The translations under genes were made by a program, and so were the position numbers. From the NCBI GenBank assembly GCA_032622095.1, contig CP136068.1, positions 119,607-183,606 on the forward strand: 64,000 nucleotides of DNA, written 5' to 3'. Position 1 is the first letter of the stretch. Each line of letters starts with the position of its first letter. The notes under the pieces are model-generated. The model was not told where the DNA came from. It saw only the letters and a list, made by a program, of their open reading frames with translations, and ran no database searches. This document shows, piece after piece, positions 41,806-53,019 of the stretch. The DNA comes from Siphonodentalium dalli (lineage: Eukaryota; Mollusca; Scaphopoda; Gadilida; Siphonodentaliidae).

Positions 41806-44542
41806 ATGTGCCTGGCGGGGATACCTATAGATGTATGTGGTGGGGATACCTATATATGTATGTGGTGGGGATACCTATATATGTATGTGGTGGTGATACC
41901 TATAGATGTGTGTGGTGGTGATAGATATAGATGTGTGTGGTGGGGATACCTATATATGTATGTGGTGGGGATACCTATATATGTATGTGGTGATGATACC
42001 TATAGATGTGTGTGTTGGTGATACCTATAGATGTGTGTGGTGGTGATACCTATAGATGTGTGTGGCGGGGATACCTATATATGTATGTGGTGGGGATACC
42101 TATATATGTGTGTGGTGGGGATACCTAAATATGTATGTGGCGGGGATACCTATATATGTTTGTCGTGGGGATACCTATATATGTATGTGGTGGGGATTCC
42201 TATAGATGTAAGTGGTGGTGATACCTATAGATGTATGTGGTGGGGATACCTATATATGTGTGTGGTGGTGATACCTATATATGTGTGTGGTGGGGATACC
42301 TATATATGTATGTGGTGGGGATACCTATATATGTGTGTGGTGGTGATACCTATAGATGTATGTGGTGGGGATACCTATATATATGTGTGGTGGTGATACC
42401 TATATATGTGTGTGGTGGGGATACTTATATATGTATGTGGTGGGGAGACCTATATATGTATGTGGTGGGGATACCTATATGTATGTGGTGGTGATACCTA
42501 TATATGTATGTGATGGGAATACCTATAGATGTGTGTGGTGAGGAGACCTATATATGTATGTGGTGGGGATTCCTATAGATGTGTGGTTGGGATACCTATA
42601 TATGTATGTGGTGGGGATACCTATATATGTATGTGGTGGGGATACCTATATATGTATGTGGTGGGGATACCTATATATGTGTGAGGTGGTGATACCTATA
42701 TATGTATGTGGTGGTGATACATATATATGTATGTGGCGGGGATACCTATAGATGTATGTGGTGGTGATACCTATATATGTGTGTGGCGGGGATACCTATA
42801 TATGTGTGTGGTGGGGATACCTATCTATGTGTGTGGTTGGGATGCCTATATATGTATGTGGTGGTGATACCTATATATGTATGTGGTGGGAATACCTATA
42901 GATGTGTGTGGTGGGGATATCTATATATGTATGTGGTGTGGATACCTTTAGATGTATGTGGTGGGGATACCTATATATGTATGTGGTGGTGATACCTATA
43001 GATGTATGTGGTGGGGATACCTATATATGTATGTGGTGGTGATACCTATAGATGTATGTGGTGGTGATACCTATATATGTGTGTGGCGGGGATACCTATA
43101 AATGTATGTGGTGGGATACCTATATATGTACGTGGTGGGGATACCTATAGATGTGTGTTGGTGATACCTATATATGTATGTGGTGGGGATGCCTATATAT
43201 GTGTGTGGTGGTGATACCTATATATGTATGTGGTGGGGATACCTATAGATGTGTGGTGGTGACACCTATATATGTATGTGGTGGGGATGCCTATATATGT
43301 GTGTGGTGGTGATACCTATATATGTATGTGGTGGTGATACCTATATATGTGTGCGGCGGGGATACCTATATATGTGTGTGATGGGGATACCTATATATGT
43401 GTGTGGTGGGGATACCTATATATGTATGTGGTGGTGATACCTATATAAGTATGTGGTGGTGATACCTATATATGTGTGTGGTGGTGATACCTATCTATGT
43501 GTGTGGTGGGGATACCTATATATGTGCGTGGTGGGAAAACCTATAGATGTATGTGGTGGGGATACCTATATATGTATGTGGTGGTGATACCTATATATGT
43601 ATGTGGCGGGGATACCTATATATGTATGTGGTGGGGATACCTATATATGTATGTGGTGGGATACCTATATATGTGTGCGGCGGGGATACCTATATATGAG
43701 TGTGATGGGGATACCTATATATGTGTGTGGTGGGGATACCTATATATGTATGTGGTGGTGATACCTATATAAGTATGTGGTGGTGATACCTATATATGTG
43801 TGTGGTGGTGATACCTATCTATGTGTGTGGTGGGGATACCTATGTATGTGTGTGACGGGGATACCTATATATGTGTGTGGTGGGGATACCTATCTATGTG
43901 TGTGGTGCGGACACCTATATATGTATGTGGCGGGGATACCTATAGATGTGTGTGGTGGGGATACCTATATATGTGTGTGGTGGTGATACTTATATATGTA
44001 TGTGGTGGTGATACCTATATATGTATGTGGCGGGGATACCTATATATGTATGTGGTGGTAATACCTATATATGTGTGTGGCGGGGATACCTATATATGTG
44101 TGTGGTGGGGATACCTATCTATGTGTGTGGGGATACCTATATATGTATATTGGGGTGATACCTATATATGTATGTGGTGGGGATACCTATATATGTGTGT
44201 GGTGGGGATACCTATAGATGTATGTGGTGGGGATACCTATAGATGTACGTGGTGGGGATACCTATATATGTATGTGGTGGTGATACCTATATATGTATGT
44301 GGTGGGGATACCTATATATGTATGTGGTGGGGATACCTATAGATGTGTGTGGTGGGGATACCTATAGATGTATGTGGTGGGGATACCTATAGATGTGTGT
44401 GGTGGGGATACATATAGATGTGTGTGGTGGTGATACCTATATATGTATGTGGTGGGGATACCTATATATGTATTTGGTGGGGATACCTTTATATGTATGT
44501 GGTGGTAATACCTATAGATTTGTGTGGTGGTGAAACCTATAG
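41806..44542 (+). repeat. Best complete family A copy (2,737 bp)
   Basis: Anchor to anchor this copy carries all the signposts in order. Approximate starts: GATAGATATAG 41,919; CTAAATATG 42,125; TTTGTCGTGG 42,159; GGATTCC 42,196; short unit 42,476; GATGGGAATACC 42,512; GTGTGGTTGGG 42,581; CTATCTATG 42,822; GATATC 42,916; CCTTTAG 42,944; TACGTGG 43,128; GTGTGTTGG 43,153; GACACC 43,261; GTGCGGCGG 43,351 and 43,674; ATATAAG 43,443 and 43,766; CCTTTATATG 44,484. It contains two of the 13-unit sub-repeats. It can serve as the reference copy for mapping the others. Confidence 0.82.
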
Positions 44543-47454
44543 TTGTGCCTGGCGGGGATACCTATAGATGTATGTGGTGGGGATACCTATATATGTATGT
44601 GGTGGGGATACCTATATATGTATGTGGTGGGGATACCTATATATGTATGTGGTGGTGATACCTATAGATGTGTGTGGTGGTGATAGATATAGATGTGTGT
44701 GGTGGGATACCTATATATGTTTGTGGTGGGGATACCTATATATGTATGTGGTGATGATACCTATAGATGTGTGTGGTGGTGATACCTATAGATGTGTGTG
44801 GTGGTGATACCTATAGATGTGTGTGGTGGGGATACCTAAATATGTATGTGGTGGGGATACCTATATATGTGTGTGGTGGGGATACCTAAATATGTATGTG
44901 GCGGGGATACCTATATATATTTGTCGTGGGGATACCTATATATGTATGTGGTGGGGATTCCTATAGATGTATGTGGTGGTGATACCTATATATGTATGTG
45001 GTGGGGATACCTATATATGTGTGAGGTGGTGATACCTATATATGTGTGTGGTGGTGATACCTATATATGTATGTGGTGGTGATACATATATATGTGTGTG
45101 GCGGGGATACCTATATATGTGTGTGGTGGGGATACCTATCTATGTGTGTGGTTGGGATGCCTATATATGTATGTGGTGGTGATACCTATATATGTATGTG
45201 GTGGGGATACCTATAGATGTGTGTGGTGGGGATATCTATATATGTATGTGGTGGGGATACATTTAGATGTAAGTGGTGGGGATACCTATATATGTATGTG
45301 GTGGTGATACCTACATATGTATGTGGTGGGGATACCTATATATGTATGTGGTGGTGATACCTATAGATGTATGTGGTGGTGATACCTATATATGTGTGTG
45401 GCGGGGATATCTATAAATGTATGTGGTGGGGATACCTATATATGTACGTGGTGGGGATACCTACAGATGTGTGTTGGTGATACCTATATATGTATGTGGT
45501 GGGGATGCCTATATATGTGTGTGGTGGTGATACCTATATATGTATGTGGTGCGGATACCTATAGATGTGTGGTGGTGACACCTATATATGTATGTGGTGG
45601 GGATGCCTATATATGTGTGTGGTGGTGATACCTATATATGTATGTGGTGGTGATACCTATATATGTGTGCGGCGGGGATACCTATATATGTGTGTGATGG
45701 GGATACCTATATATGTGTGTGGTGGGGATACCTATATATGTATGTGGTGGTGATACCTATATAAGTATGTGGTGGTGATACCTATATATGTGTGTGGTGG
45801 TGATACCTATCTATGTGTGTGGTGGGGATACCTATATATGTGTGTGGTGGGGATACCTATAGATGTATGTGGTGGGGATACCTATATATGTATGTGGTGG
45901 TTATACCTATATATGTATGTGGCGGGGATACCTATATATGTATTTGATGGGGATACCTACATATGTATGTGGTGGGGATACCTATATATGTGTGCGCGGG
46001 GATACCTATATATGTGTGTGATGGGGATACCTATATATGTGTGTGGTGGGGATACCTATATATGTATGTGGTGGTGATACCTATATAAGTATGTGGTGGT
46101 GATACCTATATATGTGTGTGGTGGTGATACCTATCTATGTGTGTGGTGGGGATACCTATATATGTATGTGGTGGTGATACCTATATAAGTATGTGGTGGT
46201 GATACCTATATATGTGTGTGGTGGTGATACCTATCTATGTGTGTGGTGGGGATACCTATATATGTGTGTGGTGGGGATACCTATAGATGTATGTGGTGGG
46301 GATACCTATAGATGTGTGTGGTGGGGATACATATAGATGTGTGTGGTGGTGATACCTATATATGTATGTGGTGGGGATTCCTATATATGTATTTGGTGGG
46401 GATACCTTTATATGTATGTGGTGGTAATACCTATAGATGTGTGTGGTGGTGAAACCTATAGTTGTGCCTGGCGGGGATACCTATAGATGTATGTGGTGGG
46501 GATACCTATATATGTATGTGGTGGGGATACCTATATATGTATGTGGTGGTGATACCTATAGATGTGTGTGGTGGTGATAGATATAGATGTGTGTGGTGGG
46601 ATACCTATATATGTATGTGGTGGGGATACCTATATATGTATGTGGTGATGATACCTATAGATGTGTGTGGTGGTGATACCTATAGATGTGTGTGGTGGTG
46701 ATACCTATAGATGTGTGCGGTGGGGATACCTAAATATGTATGTGGTGGGGATACCTATATATGTATGTGGTGGGGATACCTAAATATGTATGTGGCGGGG
46801 ATACCTATATATATTTGTCGTGGGGATACCTATATATGTATGTGGTGGGGATTCCTATAGATGTATGTGGTGGTGATACCTATAGATGTATGTGGTGGGG
46901 ATACCTATATATGTGTGTGGTGGTGATACCTATATATGTGTGTGGTGGGGATACCTATATATGTATGTGGTGGGGATACCTATATATGTGTGTGGTGGTG
47001 ATACCTATAGATGTATGTAGTGGGGATACCTATATATGTGTGTGGTGGTGATACCTATATATGTGTGTGGTGGGGATACCTATATATGTATGTGGTGGGT
47101 AGACCTATATATGTATGTGGTGGGGATACCTATATGTATGTGGTGGTGATACCTATATATGTATGTGATGGGAATACCTATAGATGTGTGTGGTGAGGAG
47201 ACCTATATATGTATGTGGTGGGGATTCCTATAGATGTGTGGTTGGGATACCTATATATGTATGTGGTGGGGATACCTATATATGTATGTGGTGGGGATAC
47301 CTATATATGTATGTGGTGGGGATACCTATATATGTGTGAGGTGGTGATACCTATATATGTGTGTGGTGGTGATACCTATATATGTATGTGGTGGTGATAC
47401 ATATATATGTATGTGGCGGGGATACCTATAGATGTATGTGGTGGTGATACCTAT
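44543..47454 (+). repeat. Family A copies with anchors at 44,543 and 46,462
   Basis: Section 45,090-46,150 matches 47,455-48,515 at 2,365 bp (45,392/47,757, 45,565/47,930, 45,769/48,134), and 44,568-45,000 matches 46,462 onward at 1,894 bp. Between GGATTCC near 44,956 and GTGAGGTGG near 45,020 the middle A units are missing, an internal deletion. A GTGCGCGGGG unit near 45,989 is one base short, and the ATATAAG block near 46,081 is repeated at 46,185. Confidence 0.75.
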
Positions 47455-49700
47455 ATATGTGTGTGGCGGGGATACCTATATATGTGTGTGGTGGGGATAC
47501 CTATCTATGTGTGTGGTTGGGATGCCTATATATGTATGTGGTGGTGATACCTATATATGTATGTGGTGGGGATACCTATAGATGTGTGTGGTGGGGATAT
47601 CTATATATGTATGTGGTGGGGATACATTTAGATGTATGTGGTGGGGATACCTATATATGTATGTGGTGGTGATACCTACATATGTATGTGGTGGGGATAC
47701 CTATATATGTATGTGGTGGTGATACCTATAGATGTATGTGGTGGTGATACCTATATATGTGTGTGGCGGGGATACCTATAAATGTATGTGGTGGGGATAC
47801 CTATATATGTACGTGGTGGGGATACCTACAGATGTGTGTTGGTGATACCTATATATGTATGTGGTGGGGATGCCTATATATGTGTGTGGTGGTGATACCT
47901 ATATATGTATGTGGTGCGGATACCTATAGATGTGTGGTGGTGACACCTATATATGTATGTGGTGGGGATGCCTATATATGTGTGTGGTGGTGATACCTAT
48001 ATATGTATGTGGTGGTGATACCTATATATGTGTGCGGCGGGGATACCTATATATGTGTGTGATGGGGATACCTATATATGTGTGTGGTGGGGATACCTAT
48101 ATATGTATGTGGTGGTGATACCTATATAAGTATGTGGTGGTGATACCTATATATGTGTGTGGTGGTGATACCTATCTATGTGTGTGGTGGGGATACCTAT
48201 ATATGTGTGTGGTGGGGATACCTATAGATGTGTGTGGTGGGGATACATATATATGTATGTGGTGGTTATACCTATATATGTATGTGGCGGGGATACCTAT
48301 ATATGTATTTGGTGGGGATACCTACATATGTATGTGGTGGGGATACCTATATATGTGTGCGGCGGGGATACCTATATATGTGTGTGATGGGGATACCTAT
48401 ATATGTGTGTGGTGGGGATACCTATATATGTATGTGGTGGTGATACCTATATAAGTATGTGGTGGTGATACCTATATATGTGTGTGGTGGTGATACCTAT
48501 CTATGTGTGTGGTGGGGATACCTATATATGTGTGTGGTGGGGATACCTATAGATGTATGTGGTGGGGATACCTATATATGTATGTGGTGGTGATACCTAT
48601 ATATGTATGTGGCGGGGATACCTATATATGTATGTGGTGGGGATACCTATATATGTATGGGGTTGGGATACCTGTATATGTGTGTGGTGGGGATACCTAT
48701 AGATGTGTGTAGTGGGGATACCTATAGATGTGTGTGGTGGGGAGACCTATAGATGTATGTGGTGGGGATACCTATATATGTATGTGGTGGTGATACCTAT
48801 ATATGCGTGTGGTGGGGATACCTATAGATGTGTGTGGTGGTGATACCTATATATGTATGTGGTGGGGATACCTATATATGTATTTGGTGGGGATACCTTT
48901 ATATGTATGTGGTGGTAATACCTATAGATGTGTGTGGTGGTGAAACCTATAGTTGTGCCTGGCGGGGATACCTATAGATGTATGTGGTGGGGATACCTAT
49001 ATATGTATGTGGTGGGGATACCTATATATGTATGTGGTGGTGATACCTATAGATGTGTGTGGTGGTGATAGATATAGATGTGTGTGGTGGGGATACCTAT
49101 ATATGTATGTGGTGGTGATTCCTATTGATGTATGTGGTGGGGATACCTATATATTTATGTGGTGGGGATACCTATATATGAATGTGGTGGGGATACCTAT
49201 ATATGTATGTGGTGGGGAGACATATATATGCGTGTGGTGGTGATACCTATAGATGTATGTGGTGGGGATACCTATATATGTGTGTTGTGGGGATACCTAT
49301 AGATGTGTGTGGTGGGGATACCTATATTTGTGTGTGGTGGGGATACATATAGATGTTTGTGGTGGGGATACCTATAGATGTATGTGGTGGGGATACCTAT
49401 ATATGTGTGTGGTGGTGATACCTATATATGTTTGTGGTGGGGATACCTATATATGTATGTGGTGGGGAGACCTATATATGTGTGTGGTGGTGATACCTAT
49501 AGATGTATGTGGTGGGGATACCTATATATGTGTGTGGTGGTGATACCTATATATGCGTGTGGTGGGGATACCTATGTATGTATGTGGTGGGGAGACCTAT
49601 ATATGTATGTGGTGGGGATACCTATATGTATGTGGTGGTGATACCTATATATGTATGTGATGGGAATACCTATAGATGTGTGTGGTGAGGAGACCTATAT
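47455..49700 (+). repeat. Last full family A copy, anchor 48,953
   Basis: Matches 45.09-46.15 kb at 2,365 bp and 39.65-40.64 kb at 8,772 bp. It contains two 13-unit sub-repeats (48,178 and 48,503). A rare GCGTGTGG unit precedes the anchor block near 48,805, the closest source for the family A piece inside family B at 52.3 kb. Confidence 0.78.
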
Positions 49701-51174
49701 ATGTATGTGGTGGGGATACCTATATGTGTGTGGTGGTGATACCTAAATATGTATGTGGTGGGAATACATATAGATGTGTGTGGTGAGGAGACCTATATAT
49801 GTATATGGTGGGGATACCTATATAAGTGTGTTGTGGGGATACCTATAGATGTGTGTGGTGGGGATACCTATATATGTATGTGGTGGGGATACATATAGAT
49901 GTGTGTGGTGGGGATACCTATATATGTGTGTGGTGGGGATACCTATAGATGTATGTGGTGGGGATACCTATATATGTATGTGGTGGGGATACCAATATAT
50001 GTGTGTGGTGAGGATACCTATAGATGTGTGTGGTGAGGATACCCATATATGTATGTGGTGGGGATACATATATATGTATGTGGTGGGAATACCTATATAT
50101 GTATGTGGTAGTGATACCTATATATGTATGTGGTGGGGATACCTATAGATGTATGTGGTGGGATACCCATAGATGGATGTGGTGGTGATACCTATAGATG
50201 TATGTGGTGGGAATACCTATATATGTGTGTGGTGGGGATACCTATATATGTATGTGGTGGGGATACCTATATATGTATGTGGTGGTGATACCTATAGATG
50301 TGTGTGGTGGTGATACCTATATATGTGTGTGGTGGGGATACCTATATATGTGTGTGGCGGGGATACCTATATATGTATGTGGTGGGGATACCAATATATG
50401 TGTGTAGTGAGGATACCTATATATGTGTGTGGTGAGGATACCCATATATGTATGTGGTGGGGATACATATATATGTATGTGGTGGGAATACCTATATATG
50501 TATGTGGTGGTGATACCTATATATGTATGTGGTGGGGATACCTATAGATGTATGTGGTGGGGATGCATATATATGTATGTGGTGGGGTTACCTATATATG
50601 TGTGTGGCGGGGATACCTATATATGTGTGTGGTGGGGATACCTATATATGTGTGTGGTGGGTATACCTATAGATGTATGTGGTGTTGATACCTATAGATG
50701 TGTGTGGTGGTGATACCTATAGATGTATGTGGTGGGGATACCTATATATGTGTGTGGTGGGGATACTTATATTTGTGTGTGGTGGGTATACCTATAGATG
50801 TATGTGGCGGTGATACATTTAGATGTATGTGGTGGGGCTACCTATATATGTGTGTGGCGGTGATACATATAGATGTGTATGGTGGGGATACCTATAGATG
50901 TGTATGGTGGGGATACCTATAGATGTATGTGGTGGGGATACCTATATATGTGTGTGGCGGTGATACATATAGATGTGTATGGTGGGGATACCTATATATG
51001 TGAGTGGTGGGGATACCTATATATGTGTGTGGTGAGGATACCTATATATGTATGTGGTGGTGATACCTATATAAGTATGTGGTGGTGATACCTATATATG
51101 TGTGTGGTGGTGATACCTATCTATGTGTGTGGTGGGGATACCTATATATGTGTGTGGTGGGGATACCTATAGAT
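49701..51174 (+). repeat. A-to-B transition zone
   Basis: A-type GATGGGAATACC and GAGGAGACC units give way to CTAAATATG with AATACATATAG, then to paired GTGAGGATACC/GATACCCATATATG units repeated near 50,030 and 50,430, and finally to GGCGGTGATACATATAG with GTGTATGGTGGGG near 50,860-50,980. ATATAAG and CTATCTATG units of A type reappear at 51,070-51,125. No sharp boundary or foreign insert is seen. Confidence 0.65.
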
Positions 51175-52268
51175 TTATGTGGTGGGGATACCTATATATG
51201 TATGTGGTGGTGATACCTATAGATGTATGTGGTGGGGATAACTATATATGTGTGTGGCGGTGATACATATAGATGTGTATGGTGGGGATACCTATATATG
51301 TGTGTGGTGGGGATACCTATATATGTATGTGGCGGTGATACATATAGATGTGTGTGGTGGGGATTACTATAGATGTATGTGGTGGGAATACCTATAGATG
51401 TGTGTGGTGGGGAGACGTATATATGTATGTGGAGGGGATACCTATATGTGTGTGGTGGTGATACCTATATATTTATGTGGCGCGGATACATATAGATGTG
51501 TGTGTGAGGAGACCTATATATGTAATTGGTGGGGATACCTATATATGTATGTGGTGGGGATACCTATATATTTATGTGTTGGGGTTATCTATATATGTAT
51601 GTGGTGGTGATACCTATAGATGTGTGTTGTGGGTATACCTATATGTGTGTGGTGGGGATACCTATATGTATGTGGCGGGGATAACTATATGTTTGTGGTG
51701 GTGATACCAATATATGTATGTGGTGGGGATACCTATATATGTGTGTGGCGGGGATACCTATATGTGTGTGGTGGGGATACATATAGATGTATGTGGTGGG
51801 GATATCTATATATGTGTGTGGTGGGGATACCTATATATGTGTGTGGTGGGGATACCTATAGATGTATGTGGTGGGGATACCTATATATGTGTGTGGTGAG
51901 GATACCTATAGATGTGTGTGGCGGGGATACATATAGATGTATGTGGTGGGGATACCTATAGATGTATGTGGTGGGGATACCTATAGATGTATGTGGTGGT
52001 GATACCTATAGATGTATGTGGTGGTGATACCTATAAATGTGTGTGGCGGGGATACTTTTATGTGTGTGGTGGGGATACCTATAGATGTATGTGGTGGGGA
52101 TACCTATATATGTGTGTGGTGGGAATATCTATATATGTGTGTGGAGGGTATACCTATAGATGTATGTGGTGGGGATACCTATATATGTATGTGGTGGGGA
52201 TACCTATATATGTGAGTGGTGGGGATACCTATAGATGTATGTGGTGGGGATACCTATATATGTATGTG
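51175..52268 (+). repeat. Family B block, copy 1 (6,096-bp offset)
   Basis: Matches 57,271-58,364 at a constant offset of 6,096 bp, including GGGGATTACTATAG, GGAGACGTATATATG, the GTGTTGGGGTTATC unit and ATACTTTTATG. Differences are few, for example GGCGCGGATAC near 51,480 and GTAATTGG near 51,523. Confidence 0.85.
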
Positions 52269-52470
52269 GTGGTGATACCTATATATGCGTGTGGTGGGGA
52301 TACCTATAGATGTGTGTGGTGGTGATACCTATATATGTATGTGGTGGGGATACCTATATATGTATTTGGTGGGGATACCTTTATATGTATGTGTTGGTAA
52401 TACCTATAGATGTGTGTGGTGGTGAAACCTATAGTTGTGCCTGGCGGGGATACCTATAGATGTATGAGGT
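52269..52470 (+). repeat. Family A fragment embedded in family B
   Basis: This stretch carries GCGTGTGG, TATTTGG, ACCTTTATATG, GTAATACC and the anchor TTGTGCCTGG (52,435), the same succession as 48,797-48,985 including the rare GCGTGTGG unit. The related B copy at 58.36 kb has none of these. The GCGTGTGG unit with its upstream neighbours is repeated about 400 bp later (52,608-52,725), so the insertion was followed by, or came with, a local duplication. Confidence 0.78.
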
Positions 52471-53019
52471 GGTGATACCAATAGATGTATGTGGTGGGGA
52501 TACCTATATATGTGTGTGGTGGTGATACCTATATATGTGTGTGGTGGGGATACCTATATATGTATGTGGTGGGGATACCTATATATGTATGTGGTGGGGA
52601 TACCTATATATGTGAGTGGTGGGGATACCTATAGATGTATGTGGTGGGGATACCTATATATGTATGTGGTGGTGATACCTATATATGCGTGTGGTGGGGA
52701 TACCTATAGATGTGTGTGGTGGTGATACCTATATATGTATGTGGTGGGGATAGCTATATATGTGTGTGGTGGGGATACCTATATATGTGTGTGGTGGGGA
52801 TACCTATATATGTGTGTGGTGGGGATACCTATAGATGTGTGTGGTGGGGATTCCTATATATGTATGAGGTGGTGATACCAATAGATGTATGTGGTGGGGA
52901 TACCTATATATGTGTGTGGTGGTGATACCTATATATGTGTGTGGTGGGGATACCTATATATGTATGTGGGGAGACCTATATATGTGTTTGGTGGTGATAC
53001 CTATAGATGTATGTGGTCG
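52471..53019 (+). repeat. Family B, local 400-bp duplication
   Basis: Units 52,608-52,725 repeat 52,208-52,325, with GTGAGTGG followed by GCGTGTGG. Copy 1 of the B block is about 470 bp longer here than the copy at 58.36-58.64 kb, part of it the family A piece just upstream. A compressed unit GTATGTGGGGAGACC lies near 52,965. Confidence 0.7.

Larger units (their letters stand above)
948..52460 (+). repeat. Family A higher-order repeat, anchored by a divergent unit
   Basis: The anchor unit reads CTATAGTTGTGCCTGGCGG and usually follows a TATTTGG unit, an ACCTTTATATG unit and a GGTGGTAATACC unit. Its TTGTGCCTGG core starts at 948, 3569, 3971, 4705, 7435, 8163, 11472, 13041 (partial), 13466, 14897, 16424, 19758, 20975, 24066, 25335, 27577, 29123, 31873, 34635, 37667, 40191, 41806 (ATG form), 44543, 46462, 48953 and 52435. 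Between anchors the rare variants keep a fixed order: GATAGATATAG, GTGATGATACC, CTAAATATG, TTTGTCGTGG, GGATTCC, GGAGACC, a short 23-bp unit, GATGGGAATACC, GAGGAGACC, GTGTGGTTGGG, GTGAGGTGG, GATATC, CCTTTAG, CCTATAAATG, TACGTGG, GTGTGTTGG, GACACC, GTGCGGCGG and ATATAAGTATG. Conserved order shows common descent of blocks far larger than 25 bp. Confidence 0.9.

Noticed and set aside
49701-51174. A/B transition as an assembly chimera
   Set aside because: The change is gradual, some units are shared by both families, and B-type blocks related to 49.7 kb already occur near 15.4 and 16.9 kb. It cannot be excluded without reads, but the sequence does not call for it.
52269-52470. Family A fragment in B as a mobile element insertion
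   Set aside because: No terminal repeats, target-site duplication or foreign sequence; it is array sequence in the same orientation and register, so exchange within the array explains it better.
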